NCBI GenBank assembly: GCA_965248735.1 | Contig: OZ252146.1 | Location: forward strand, 1,302,001-1,366,000 | Reading direction: 5' to 3' | Origin: Aldehydirespirator sp965248735 | Lineage (GTDB): Bacteria; Actinomycetota; Acidimicrobiia; Acidimicrobiales; Aldehydirespiratoraceae | Length of the DNA stretch: 64,000 nt | In this document: in pieces, positions 56,425 through 64,000 of the stretch | How the letters are laid out: each line of letters starts with the position of its first letter | Numbering within the stretch: position 1 is the stretch's first letter | The notes under the pieces: generated by a model | The model's database searches: none | Seen by the model: only the letters and a program-made list of their open reading frames with translations | Told to the model about the DNA's origin: nothing | Program-made: the position numbers and the translations under genes

Positions 56425-57198
56425 TCACCAGGTGGGTCGGGTCAGGACTCCGCCGTCCACTACCAGGTCGGCGCCGGTGATCCAGCGGGCCAGGTCGGAG
56501 CACAGGAACACGCAGGCGTCGCCGATGTCCTCGGGCGTGCCGAGCCTGCCCAGGGGTGCGGCCGCCTGCCATCGGGCCACGCCCTCGGGCCAGTCGTCGG
56601 CGAGGCCGGGCCGGTCGATCAGCCCGGGTGACACGCTGTTGACCCTGACGCCGTGGGGCCCGTAGGCGCCGGCCGCGGCTCGGGCGTGCATCAGCAGGCC
56701 GGCCTTGGCGGTGGCGTAGTGGCCGTGGAAGTCGGTGGGCTGGCGTCCTTCGATGGACGAGATGTGGACGATCGACCCGCCCGTGCCCTGCGCTCGCATC
56801 GCCTCGGCCGCCGCCCTGGTGAGCCGATGGACGGCGGTGAGGTCGGTGTCGATCATCTCGGTCCACTCGTCGTCGCTCATCTCGGTGAAGTGGACGACGG
56901 GCTGGATTCCGGCGTTGTTGACCAGCCCGTCGATGCGCCCGCAGGCATCGAGCGCGGCTAGCACCACCCGCTCGGCCGCGCCGGGCTCGGCGAGGTCGGC
57001 GGTCACTGCGGTCACCGGCTCGCCGCTGGCGTCCACCAGGTGCTCGACCGGCGAGGAGCGGGTGTGGGCCACCACCGTCGCCCCCGCGGCCATGAGGCGC
57101 CGGGCGATCCCATCGCCGATGCCGCCGCCCGCCCCGGTCACCACGATCACCCGCCCGTCCAGTCGCAGCAACTCGTGTGGCGGCGGCAGCTTGCTCAC
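56425..57198 (-). CDS. Short-chain dehydrogenase/reductase
   Basis: 257 residues from GTG 57198, preceded by GGGAGGCGTT. NAD motif VTGAGGGIGDGIA (about 21), NNAG at LVNNAGIQP, and the catalytic set SSIEGRQPTDFHGHYATAKAG with Ser, Tyr and Lys. The C-terminal GADLVVDGGVL is typical of classical SDRs. The substrate is unknown. It is the first gene upstream of the VapBC45 pair, on the same strand. Confidence 0.87.
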   Translation of the reverse strand: MSKLPPPHELLRLDGRVIVVTGAGGGIGDGIARRLMAAGATVVAHTRSSPVEHLVDASGEPVTAVTADLAEPGAAERVVLAALDACGRIDGLVNNAGIQPVVHFTEMSDDEWTEMIDTDLTAVHRLTRAAAEAMRAQGTGGSIVHISSIEGRQPTDFHGHYATAKAGLLMHARAAAGAYGPHGVRVNSVSPGLIDRPGLADDWPEGVARWQAAAPLGRLGTPEDIGDACVFLCSDLARWITGADLVVDGGVLTRPTW

Positions 57199-57391
57199 AA
57201 CGCCTCCCAAGTGAGGCGGTGAACTGCTCGCAGGCGCAGTCGTGAAGTTGCGTAGGCACGGCAGATCACTTCGCCCGGCGTGCGCAAGCGCGTCGCGATG
57301 TGCTCCGGGTGAGGTGCGTTTGATTGGCCAGCGGGCGCGGCCCAGACGTGGACTTGGTGCAGCCGATCACTTCGCTCGGTGCGCCGGGGAG
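57199..57391. other. Gap between SDR and cupin genes
   Basis: About 190 nt with high GC and no credible start or conserved reading frame. I see no gene, repeat or clear hairpin. Confidence 0.4.
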
Positions 57392-57844
57392 TCACGGCTC
57401 GCTCCGGGTGAAGCGGGCGATGTCGGCTGCGGCCTCGGGGTAGGCCTCGGTCAGTTCGTCGGGATCGCCCAGTTCGAAGCCGTCGGCCTGGTACGCGGGC
57501 GCCAAGGTGGCCCCGGTCAGCGACCAGTCGCCGGTGGTGCAAGCCGCCATCCATACACCTGCGGGCACGGCCACCATCGGGCGCTGCCCGCGGGCCAGGT
57601 CGTCGCCCAGCACGGGCCGGCTCACGGTGCCGTCCGGCTCCAGCAGCAGCATCTCCACGGCCGCGCCCGCGTAGTGGTGCCACAGTTCCGGCCCGGCGAG
57701 CCGGTGCAGGGCCGAGAAGTCGCCCGGCCTCATCAGGTAGTAGATGGCCGACGACCGCTCGTCGCGCCAAGTCTGGGCCCACATCCCACCTTCGAGTTCC
57801 AGCGGCACCAGCCCCAGCAGTTCGGCCACCTCGTCAGCGTTCAC
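57392..57844 (-). CDS. DUF985-type cupin
   Basis: 150 residues of the YML079w/DUF985 cupin family: ADEVAELLGLVPLELEGGMWAQTWRDERSSAIYYLMRPGDFSALHRLAGPELWHHYAG is the characteristic N-terminal half, and VAVPAGVWMAACTTGDWSLTGATLAPAY the second. The function in bacteria is unknown; sugar or nucleotide-sugar binding has been suggested for the fold. GTG start 57844. The start region is copied eight times upstream. Confidence 0.82.
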   Translation of the reverse strand: MNADEVAELLGLVPLELEGGMWAQTWRDERSSAIYYLMRPGDFSALHRLAGPELWHHYAGAAVEMLLLEPDGTVSRPVLGDDLARGQRPMVAVPAGVWMAACTTGDWSLTGATLAPAYQADGFELGDPDELTEAYPEAAADIARFTRSEP

Positions 57845-58145
57845 GTCGCCGTCCCGAGCATTGGGTCACGTCGTCAGTGTTCACGTCGCCGTCCCGAGCA
57901 TTGGGTCACGTCGTCAGTGTTCACGTCGCCGTCCCGAGCATTGGGTCACGTCGTCAGTGTTCACGTCGCCGTCCCGAGCATTGGGTCACGTCGTCAGTGT
58001 TCACGTCGCCGTCCCGAGCATTGGGTCACGTCGTCAGTGTTCACGTCGCCGTCCCGAGCATTGGGTCACGTCGTCTGCGTTCACGTCGCCGTCCCGAGCA
58101 TTGGGTCACGTCGTTAGCGTTCACGTCGCCGTCCCGAGCATTGGG
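57841..58145 (-). repeat. 40-bp tandem array (8 copies) of the cupin start region
   Basis: TCACGTCGCCGTCCCGAGCA begins at 57841, 57881, 57921, 57961, 58001, 58041, 58081 and 58121. On the minus strand each unit contains GTGAACACTGACGACGTG, a near copy of the cupin start GTGAACGCTGACGAGGTG. The period of 40 shifts frame each time. The outermost two units carry small changes (TCTGCG, TTAGCG for TCAGTG), and the last leads into the promoter side. Confidence 0.92.
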
Positions 58146-58179
58146 CGCTTCGGGCCACCACGGTTCCCCGGAGCCCCGG

Positions 58180-59595
58180 TCATCGGGCCAGCCTCCGTGC
58201 TCGGGTCTCGGCCTCGGCAACCGCCTCGGGCACGTCCACCCTCAGCACCCGGCCATCTTCCACGACCTTGCGACCGGCCACCCACACCCCGTTGACGGCG
58301 CCTGGCGAGCCCGACCACACGATCCGCGACAGGGGGTCGTCCTCACCGGTGACCACCGGGTTCAGCGCCGGCTCGGTTGCCGACAGCGCTATCATGTCGG
58401 CCCAGCATCCCGGCGCCAGCCGTCCCAGCTCCGCGCCCCAGCCCAGTACTTCGGCCGCCCCTGCGGTGGTCATCCGCAGAGCCTCGGCCGGCGGGAATGC
58501 CTCGGCGTCGCCGGCGCGGATCCGGGCGGTCCGGATGGCGGTGCGCATCTCCTCGAACAGGTCCAGGCGGTGGTGCGACGCGGGCCCGTCGGTGCCGATG
58601 GCCAGCCGCAGCCCCGCGGCCTGCATCTCCGACACGGGCGCAACCCCCGAGGCGTGCTTGGCGTTGGAACACGGGCAGTGCACCACCGCGGTGTCGTTGC
58701 GGGCCAGCACCTCGATGTCCTCGGCGGTCAGCCACACGCCGTGGGCCGCGATCACGTCGCCGTCGAGCAGCCCCACCGACTCGAGGTACTCGGGCGCCGA
58801 CAGCCCCCCGGAGCGCTCTCGAACCGCGGCGTCCTCCCACTGCTGCTCGGCCAGATGTGTGTGCACGGGCATCCCGGTGTCGGCCGCGTAGGAGGCGATG
58901 GCGCTCAGGCACTCCGTCGACACCGAGTAGGCCGCGTGGGCCGCGAACCCCGCCCTGATCAGGTCGTTGCTGGCCCAGCGGTCCCGGAGGGCCACCATCT
59001 CGTCGAGCTGGTCGGGCCACGGTCCGGCCCCGGTGAAGGCGGGATCCTCGATCACCCCCGGGGTTACCAGGCAGCGCAGCCCCGCGTCGGTTGCGCCCTC
59101 AGCGAGGGCCTGGCCGTGGAAGTACATCTCCATCGAGGTGGTGATGCCGTTGGACAGCATCTCGGCCGCTCCCAGCCGCATCCCTACCCGCACGTCGTCC
59201 CCGGTGAGCTTCGACTCTCGGGGCCACATCACCTCGTGCAGCCACCGGCCCACCGGCAGCCCCTCGCCCGCGCCCCTCAGCAGCACCATCGGCGTGTGGC
59301 AGTGGGCGTTGACCATGCCCGGCATGAGGATCCCGTCGATCCGGTGCACCGTGACGCCAGTCCCGCCGCGTCCGGGTGCAGCGGTGTTGGGTCCGAGCGC
59401 GTCGTTGCCGGGTCTGGGTGCGTCGCCGCCGGGCGAGCGTGCGTCGCCGTCGAGTGCGGGTGCATCCGCGGCGGGACCGCACCAGGCGATCCGCCCGCCG
59501 CTGTCCACATCCACTGCTCCATCGGCTATCGGCGCGGGGACGCGCCCGGCGGGCCCGTCCATGGTGACGAGCAGGTCGCACAGATACCGGTCCAT
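58180..59595 (-). CDS. Amidohydrolase, MTA/SAH-deaminase type
   Basis: 471 residues from ATG 59595 (MDRYLCDLLVTM). Deaminase motifs: LMPGMVNAHCHTPMVLLRG (metal HxH), HTHLAEQQWED (HxE), AAHGVWLTAEDIEVLARN (His) and LAIGTDGPASHH (Asp). This is the full MTA/SAH/adenosine-deaminase set, more canonical than the gene at 1897. An in-frame degenerate repeat (DGDARSPGGDAPRPGNDALGP, cut short here) lengthens the N-terminal sandwich domain. With PNP and MtnA nearby it could start the deaminating route of methylthioadenosine salvage (inference). Confidence 0.87.
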   Translation of the reverse strand: MDRYLCDLLVTMDGPAGRVPAPIADGAVDVDSGGRIAWCGPAADAPALDGDARSPGGDAPRPGNDALGPNTAAPGRGGTGVTVHRIDGILMPGMVNAHCHTPMVLLRGAGEGLPVGRWLHEVMWPRESKLTGDDVRVGMRLGAAEMLSNGITTSMEMYFHGQALAEGATDAGLRCLVTPGVIEDPAFTGAGPWPDQLDEMVALRDRWASNDLIRAGFAAHAAYSVSTECLSAIASYAADTGMPVHTHLAEQQWEDAAVRERSGGLSAPEYLESVGLLDGDVIAAHGVWLTAEDIEVLARNDTAVVHCPCSNAKHASGVAPVSEMQAAGLRLAIGTDGPASHHRLDLFEEMRTAIRTARIRAGDAEAFPPAEALRMTTAGAAEVLGWGAELGRLAPGCWADMIALSATEPALNPVVTGEDDPLSRIVWSGSPGAVNGVWVAGRKVVEDGRVLRVDVPEAVAEAETRARRLAR

Positions 59596-59710
59596 CACGC
59601 ACACCCTAGATAGGCGCACTCGGACGGACGGGCGCAGCTCGATGTCGCTGGCACGTTCTGTGTGCAGAAAACCGGCCGTAGTGGTGCATTTCGGCACACA
59701 GATCGGCGAC

Positions 59711-59938
59711 GGCGGTGGGGAGTGTCGAACGCCCGAGCCACCGGCCGCGTCGGCCATTCCCTGCCGCAACTAGCCTCGGCACCGCATGGACGGCAGCGGG
59801 CTGCGGACGTTGGATTGGGTCGGCGGTGGGGAGTGCGGAACGTCCGAGTCACCGGCCGTGTCCGCCGTTCCCTGCCGCAACTAGCCTCGGCACCGCATGG
59901 ACGGCAGCGGGCTGCGGACGTTGGACTGGGTCGGCGGG
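59711..59938 (+). repeat. 111-bp direct duplication containing the mtnA start
   Basis: Two copies, about 95 percent alike, with ATG at 59786 and 59897 (period 111). The first copy forms a 32-codon ORF (MDGSGLRTLDWVGG, then GECGTSE) ending in TAG 18 nt before the second ATG. The second ATG is the true mtnA start. Both have the same CGCAACTAGCCTCGGCACCGC leader. Confidence 0.88.
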
Positions 59939-60916
59939 GCCGACGGCTCGGTCGAGATGGTCGACCAGACTGCCCTGCCCGCCGCCTACACCGTGCTGCG
60001 CATCGACAATGTGCCCGACATGGTGGCCGCCATCCAGCGCCTGTCGGTGCGGGGCGCCCCCGCCATCGGCGTGGCCGGCGCCTTCGGGGTGGCGCTGGCC
60101 GTGCGGGCCCACGGCACCGGCGGCCCGGCACTCGACGACGCCGTAGCCCAGCTCCGCCAGGCCCGACCCACCGCCGTGAACCTGGCCCGCATGGTGGACC
60201 GGGCCGCGGCCAAGGCCCCCGAGGGCTTTGAAGCGGTACTGGTCGAGGCCCTGGCCGTCCGCGACGAGGAGCTGGCCGCCTCCGTCGCCATGGGCACCCT
60301 CGGCGCCGACCTGGTGCTCGACCTGGTGGGCCGCGCCGACGTGCGGGCCATGACCATCTGCAATACCGGCGGCCTGGCCGCGGTGGAGCGGGGCACCGCG
60401 CTGGCCGTCATCCAGACCCTGCACGAGCGGGGCCAGCTGGCTGAGGCTCTGGCCCTGGAGACAAGGCCCCTGCTGCAGGGCGCCCGCCTAACCGCCTGGG
60501 AGCTGGACCGCATGGGCGCCCCCCATCGTCTGCTGGTCGACTCGGCCGGACCGTTCATGCTGGCCCGGGGCGAGGCCGACGTGGTTCTCACCGGCGCCGA
60601 CCGGATCGCCGCCAACGGCGACACCGCCAACAAGATCGGCACGTTCTCGCTGGCGCTGGGTGCCCGCCACGCCGGTATTCCGTTCATCGTGGTCGCCCCC
60701 GAGTCCACCGTCGACGCGGCCACCCCCGACGGCGACAGCATCGAGATCGAGGACCGGGGCACCGACGAGGTGGTGTCGGTGGCCGGCGTGGCCACCGCCC
60801 CCGACGGCACCGCGGCCGCCAATCCCGCCTTCGACGTCACCCCGGCCGAGCTGATCACCGCGGTAGTAACCGACCGCCGCATAGTCCGCCTAGACCACAA
60901 CCAGACCCTCACCTAG
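59897..60916 (+). CDS. mtnA: S-methyl-5-thioribose-1-phosphate isomerase
   Basis: 339 residues. MtnA landmarks: IQRLSVRGAPAIGVAGAFGV, AMTICNTGGLAAVERGTA (catalytic Cys in CNTG), VLTGADRIAANGDTANKIGTFSLA (catalytic Asp in GADRI) and VAPESTVD near the C-terminus. It converts methylthioribose-1-P to methylthioribulose-1-P in methionine salvage. The 5' end is preceded by a duplicated copy of itself. Confidence 0.93.
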   Translation: MDGSGLRTLDWVGGADGSVEMVDQTALPAAYTVLRIDNVPDMVAAIQRLSVRGAPAIGVAGAFGVALAVRAHGTGGPALDDAVAQLRQARPTAVNLARMVDRAAAKAPEGFEAVLVEALAVRDEELAASVAMGTLGADLVLDLVGRADVRAMTICNTGGLAAVERGTALAVIQTLHERGQLAEALALETRPLLQGARLTAWELDRMGAPHRLLVDSAGPFMLARGEADVVLTGADRIAANGDTANKIGTFSLALGARHAGIPFIVVAPESTVDAATPDGDSIEIEDRGTDEVVSVAGVATAPDGTAAANPAFDVTPAELITAVVTDRRIVRLDHNQTLT

Positions 60917-60966
60917 CAGGCGCATCAGGACCTACCGTGACGAGTTCGAGCGGCACCGCAGGGTCC

Positions 60967-61281
60967 TCAGCTAGCCGGGCTGCCCTCCACGGGCTCTGTT
61001 GTCAGCTCCAGCTCCAATGCCCCGGCCAGGGCCACAACCGTCGACAGGGTCGGATTGGGGCTCTCGGCTGAGAACAGTCTCCGTATGACCTCGGGGCGAA
61101 GATCCGCTCGACGGGCAAGTTCCGCCTTGCTTAGATTCAGGTCACAGCGACGCTCGTCAAGCGTGCGAATGAGGTCGTCGATCTGGTCGATGCGATGCCT
61201 TGCCGAGATGTAGGCGCGGTCGTAGTCCGGGTCCTCCCGGCGGTTCTTGAGGTATCGCTCAGCCCCGGTGAGTGCAGACAT
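60967..61281 (-). CDS. Xre-family HTH protein (HigA-like)
   Basis: 104 residues from ATG 61281. HTH: CDLNLSKAELARRADLRPEVIRRLFSAESPNPTLSTVVALAGAL, as in HigA-type antitoxins. No toxin gene lies directly beside it, so it may be an orphan antitoxin or a regulator. Confidence 0.75.
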   Translation of the reverse strand: MSALTGAERYLKNRREDPDYDRAYISARHRIDQIDDLIRTLDERRCDLNLSKAELARRADLRPEVIRRLFSAESPNPTLSTVVALAGALELELTTEPVEGSPAS

Positions 61282-61429
61282 ACCTTCACAATAGCGTGAC
61301 ATAAGAGTTACGGCTCGGGTAGCCACCCCGTCACCAGCCTTGCGTTAGTGGAGCCGTCCCCTGCGCCGACATCCCCCGCTCAACTGCGACTTCGGAGCAC
61401 ACTCGGAGAAGGAGCAGCCCGCCAGGAGG

Positions 61430-61774
61430 ATGGCCGTGAAGTACGCGCTGTTGGACTTGCCGACCCGGGTGGACACCGCGGTGGCCAATACGGCTCGGGC
61501 CGAGGCGGCTGGACTCGACCGTTACATCGTGGCCCAGGTCGAGCGAGCCGACCCGATCGCGGTGTTGGCCGTCGTGGCCGATCGGGTGCCCCGCATCGAG
61601 TTGGCCACCGGTGTGATCGCTATCCAGTCGACGCTGCCCCAGCATCTCGCCCAGCAGGCCCGCACCGTCAACCAGATCAGCGGCGGCCGCTTCACGCTCG
61701 GCATTGGGGTGTGCCAGGGGACTCCCGCGGAGCGAGAGGCCGGTTGGACCATGATCGAGGAGGGCCTGGACTAA
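61430..61774 (+). pseudogene. LLM-class oxidoreductase, truncated
   Basis: 114 residues covering only the first third of a luciferase-like protein: KYALLDLPTRVDTAVANTARAEAAGLDRY, then IELATGVIAIQSTLPQHLAQQARTVNQISGGRFTLGIG. The frame then diverges and stops. Complete members need about 300 residues. It is likely a remnant. Confidence 0.75.
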
Positions 61775-61793
61775 GAGTCGGCCCCGGTCTGGC

Positions 61794-62975
61794 TCAGCCG
61801 TCGGCCGGGCCGGGCCGGGCGTACTCCGCTAGGCGCATCCCTCTCCACAGCAGCCCGGCGGCCAGCGCCACCACCATGAGCGCCGGGATCACCGTCCATA
61901 CCAGCCCCCGGCCCGAGATGTCGTAGAGCCAGGCACCCAGCACCGACGTGATCCCGCCCAGCAGAACCTCGCTGGCGCCCATCAGTCCCTGGGACGAGGC
62001 TTGGCGGTCGTCGGTCACCGTCTGGGAGTAGGCGTAGAGCCCGGCGGTGTAGCCCAGTCCCGCTCCGATGCCCATCAGCATCGACACCGCCACCAGGCCC
62101 CGCACCGAGTCGAACACGCCCAGCAGCATCCCGGCTGCGGCCGATCCCAGCAGGCCGACAACGCATAGCCGCAGGCCGCCGGTGCGCTGGGCCCACGACC
62201 CCGCCACCGGGGCCAGCGCTCCCAGCGGGATGGCGAACAGGGTGAAGCTCAGGCCGACCTGCCATGTGGCTGCGCCGAGATCGACGAGGCTCACCGCCCA
62301 CACCGCCTCCCACGCCCCGATGATCACGAACTGGCTGGTGACGAGCAGCAGCGTGCCGGCCACCACCCGGTTGCCCAGCAGCCGCAGCGAGTTGGTGGTC
62401 CGGGTGCCGAGGGCGCCCTCGTCGGACTCGAGCCGGCCCATCGTCACCACCGTGACCACGGCGACGCCGGCCAGGGCGTAGAAGGGCACATCGAGGTTGA
62501 AGACGTCGGCCAGCACGGCCGCTGCCGCCGGGATGAGTGCGAACCAGACCACTTCGACCACTCCGAGCCGGCCGAGGTTGCGGCCGGTGTGGGCCGGGTC
62601 GGCCAGGATGACGGTCCGGCGGATGGCGGGCTGGGCCGCCCCGATGGCGATGCCGAGGATCGCCCGTGACCCGACCAGCGTCCAGAACCCCGAGCTGGCC
62701 GCGAACCCGACCATGCTGGCCGCGGCGGCCACCAGCCCGATCCGGACCATCAGCGGGGCGTGCCCCCGGTCGGCCACCCGGGCCAGGGTGAGCTGGGTGA
62801 CGAAGGCGGCGAAGAACCCCGCGCCGACGATCAGCCCGAGCTGGGTCTCGCTCAGTCCGAACTCGTCCCGCAGGCCGCCCAGCAGGGTGATGACCGAGCC
62901 CAGCGAGCCCATGCACAGCCCCTGGGCCAGGTAGTAGGAGAGCAGTCGAGGCTCCCGGACGTCATCAATCAGCAC
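61794..62975 (-). CDS. MFS transporter
   Basis: 393 residues with about 12 TM segments. MFS loop-1-type motif LARVADRGHAPLMVR after TM2, and RAILGIAIGAAQPAIRR in TM4. It has no signature for a particular substrate. It is convergent with the LLM fragment. The end of the gene upstream (YtcJ-like) has duplicated pieces in the gap. Confidence 0.85.
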   Translation of the reverse strand: MLIDDVREPRLLSYYLAQGLCMGSLGSVITLLGGLRDEFGLSETQLGLIVGAGFFAAFVTQLTLARVADRGHAPLMVRIGLVAAAASMVGFAASSGFWTLVGSRAILGIAIGAAQPAIRRTVILADPAHTGRNLGRLGVVEVVWFALIPAAAAVLADVFNLDVPFYALAGVAVVTVVTMGRLESDEGALGTRTTNSLRLLGNRVVAGTLLLVTSQFVIIGAWEAVWAVSLVDLGAATWQVGLSFTLFAIPLGALAPVAGSWAQRTGGLRLCVVGLLGSAAAGMLLGVFDSVRGLVAVSMLMGIGAGLGYTAGLYAYSQTVTDDRQASSQGLMGASEVLLGGITSVLGAWLYDISGRGLVWTVIPALMVVALAAGLLWRGMRLAEYARPGPADG

Positions 62976-63184
62976 GGCGATGCCCTGCCGGCATGTCGAT
63001 GCCTGTCAGCGCGGCCATGCTTGTTGGCCGTCCCCCCAGGTTTCTGGCGCCGTCACGCCCGCCAGCACTCCCCATGCCTGTCAGCGCGGCCATGCTTGTT
63101 GGCCGTTCACCCAGGTCTGGTCCACGTCCACGCCTGCCAGCACTCCCCCCGGCCTGTCAGCACATCGATGCCCTGTCAGCACGG
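62976..63184 (-). repeat. Diverged copies of the YtcJ-like gene 3' end
   Basis: On the minus strand the gap contains at least two degenerate copies of the gene's final segment (VDVDQTWVDGQQAW followed by AADEA and a stop). One reads VDVDQTWVNGQQAWPR, and another is more diverged (DGQQAWPR). On the plus strand the words CATGCTTGTTGGCCGT and CCTGTCAGC recur. Confidence 0.75.
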
Positions 63185-64000
63185 TCACGCCTCGTCGGCT
63201 GCCCATGCTTGTTGGCCGTCCACCCAGGTCTGGTCCACGTCCACGTCCGGCAGCCGGTCGGTCGGCACGGCGAGCGGATCGTCGTCCAGTATCACGAAGT
63301 CGGCGAGCATGCCCGGGCTGATGGCGCCCACGTCGGTCCGTCGCAGCGCCAGCGCCCCACCCCGGGTGTACCCCTCGAACGCCTCCCGCCGTGTCACTCG
63401 GGCCTCGGCTCCGAGCACATGCCCCGCCGACGTCAGCCGGGTCTCGGCGCTCCAGCACGCCATCGGCACGTCCGGGACGGTCACCGGCGCGTCCGACGAC
63501 AGCACCACCGGCAGCCCGGCGTCGCGGAACACCCCCGAAGCGTACATTCGCTCGGCCAGCGCCGGATGGTCGCGCCGCACCCCGTCGCCGTACCGGTACA
63601 CGTGGGTTGGCTGGGGCACGGGCACGACTCCCAGTGCGGCCATGCGCTCGATCTGGTCGTCGGTCGGGAACCCGCAGTGCTCGATGCGGTGCCGCAGTTC
63701 CGGCCGGGGAGCCCGCTCGAGCCCCCGCAGCACCGACTCGATGGCGTCGGGCCCCTGGGCGTGGGTGGCGGTCTGCAGCCCGGCCCGGCTCGACGCGGCC
63801 AGCAGGTCCTCGAGCTCGCCCTCGCCGTGGTACAGGTAGCCGTGGGTGGCCCCGCACCCGCACGGCAGATAGGCGGTGCCCGAGATGAGCGAGCCGTCGG
63901 CGTAGTGTTTGACGCCGGCGACGGCCAGCCGCTCGTCGCCCAGCGTGGAGCTGACGCCGAGGCGGCGCAGCCCGTCGACGTGGCTCGACAGCACGTACAT
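63185..64000 (-). CDS. YtcJ-like amidohydrolase family 3 protein (partial, N-terminus outside the window)
   Basis: The last 271 residues of an amidohydrolase-3 (YtcJ-type) protein. AGVKHYADGSLISGTAYL carries the lysine of the metal centre. Further features are HAQGPDAIESVL, LRHRIEHCGF and VLSSDAPVTVPD (Asp). ALRRTDVGAISPGMLADFVILDDDPL is the C-terminal sandwich. The HxH motif lies beyond position 64000. It is probably a hydrolase of a cyclic or acyl amide. Its 3' end has been copied into the downstream gap. Confidence 0.85.
   Translation of the reverse strand: MYVLSSHVDGLRRLGVSSTLGDERLAVAGVKHYADGSLISGTAYLPCGCGATHGYLYHGEGELEDLLAASSRAGLQTATHAQGPDAIESVLRGLERAPRPELRHRIEHCGFPTDDQIERMAALGVVPVPQPTHVYRYGDGVRRDHPALAERMYASGVFRDAGLPVVLSSDAPVTVPDVPMACWSAETRLTSAGHVLGAEARVTRREAFEGYTRGGALALRRTDVGAISPGMLADFVILDDDPLAVPTDRLPDVDVDQTWVDGQQAWAADEA

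Noticed and set aside
57841..58145. CRISPR array
   Set aside because: Eight copies follow one another with no unique spacers, and no cas gene is nearby. The same holds for the other arrays at 37411, 41768, 47284, 48280 and 51237.

Overview
The window is GC-rich (roughly two-thirds G+C by eye), densely coded, and carries hallmarks of an actinobacterium. It has three luciferase-like (F420-type) oxidoreductases, one of them a fragment, an F420-hydrogenase beta-type Fe-S flavoprotein, an ECF sigma factor followed by a LRxxNP-type partner, and a VapBC45 toxin-antitoxin pair like that of Mycobacterium. Gene content (many amidohydrolases, CoA ligase plus acyl-CoA dehydrogenase, a fused electron transfer flavoprotein, a molybdenum hydroxylase, several toxin-antitoxin pairs, abundant repeats) fits a heterotrophic, possibly host- or sediment-associated Acidimicrobiia-like lineage. 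That placement is inference. No rRNA, tRNA, CRISPR, transposase or phage gene was recognised.

Layout. 0-7.2 kb: ETF beta-alpha fusion, a deaminase-type amidohydrolase, a lipoprotein, a membrane FtsH-like AAA protease and a HicAB pair. 7.3-13.8 kb: MFS transporter, F420-type oxidoreductase, D-threonine-aldolase-like PLP enzyme, lactone-oxidase-like flavoprotein, SnoaL-like and SRPBCC proteins, ornithine-cyclodeaminase-like enzyme. 13.8-15.9 kb: a lower-GC three-gene accessory cassette (TIGR04255 family protein, HTH protein, unknown). 15.9-23.5 kb: isopropylmalate-dehydrogenase-family enzyme, DUF6282-like hydrolase, CoA ligase, a frameshifted acyl-CoA dehydrogenase, an ECF sigma module and a gamma-glutamyltransferase homologue. 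23.5-32 kb: a Cdc48-like double AAA ATPase, two cupins with an ACMSD-type amidohydrolase, a DAO-type oxidase, and an FrhB-like protein coupled to a maleate-isomerase-like protein. 32-36.5 kb: two toxin-antitoxin pairs followed by a mosaic of truncated genes. 36.6-43.2 kb: Rieske protein, 2Fe-2S ferredoxin and a haem-oxygenase-like diiron protein, an alpha/beta hydrolase, a probable selenoprotein, a dihydropyrimidinase/dihydroorotase-type enzyme and another F420-type oxidoreductase. 43.4-51.2 kb: a CoxG-like protein and a CO-dehydrogenase/xanthine-dehydrogenase-type M-S-L operon. 51.5-64 kb: GNAT, VapBC and VapBC45, and a purine-nucleoside/methylthioadenosine group (PNP, MTA/SAH-type deaminase, MtnA), ending in a partial YtcJ-like amidohydrolase.

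Four signals stand out. (1) At 39556-40032 an AhpD-like gene has an in-frame TGA exactly where the second cysteine of the CxxC site is expected, followed at the right distance by a SECIS-like hairpin with a GGTC loop: a strong selenoprotein candidate. (2) At least a dozen tandem arrays or duplications sit at gene boundaries and repeatedly copy the start or stop region of the adjacent gene. In the molybdenum hydroxylase operon this gives chains of 24-25 codon mini-ORFs linked by GTGA or ATGA stop/start overlaps. (3) A palindrome (core GTATAC, consensus near TTGTATACAA) lies upstream of six catabolic transcription units and looks like a GntR/FCD-type operator. (4) A dispersed 44-65 bp element occurs five times between genes.
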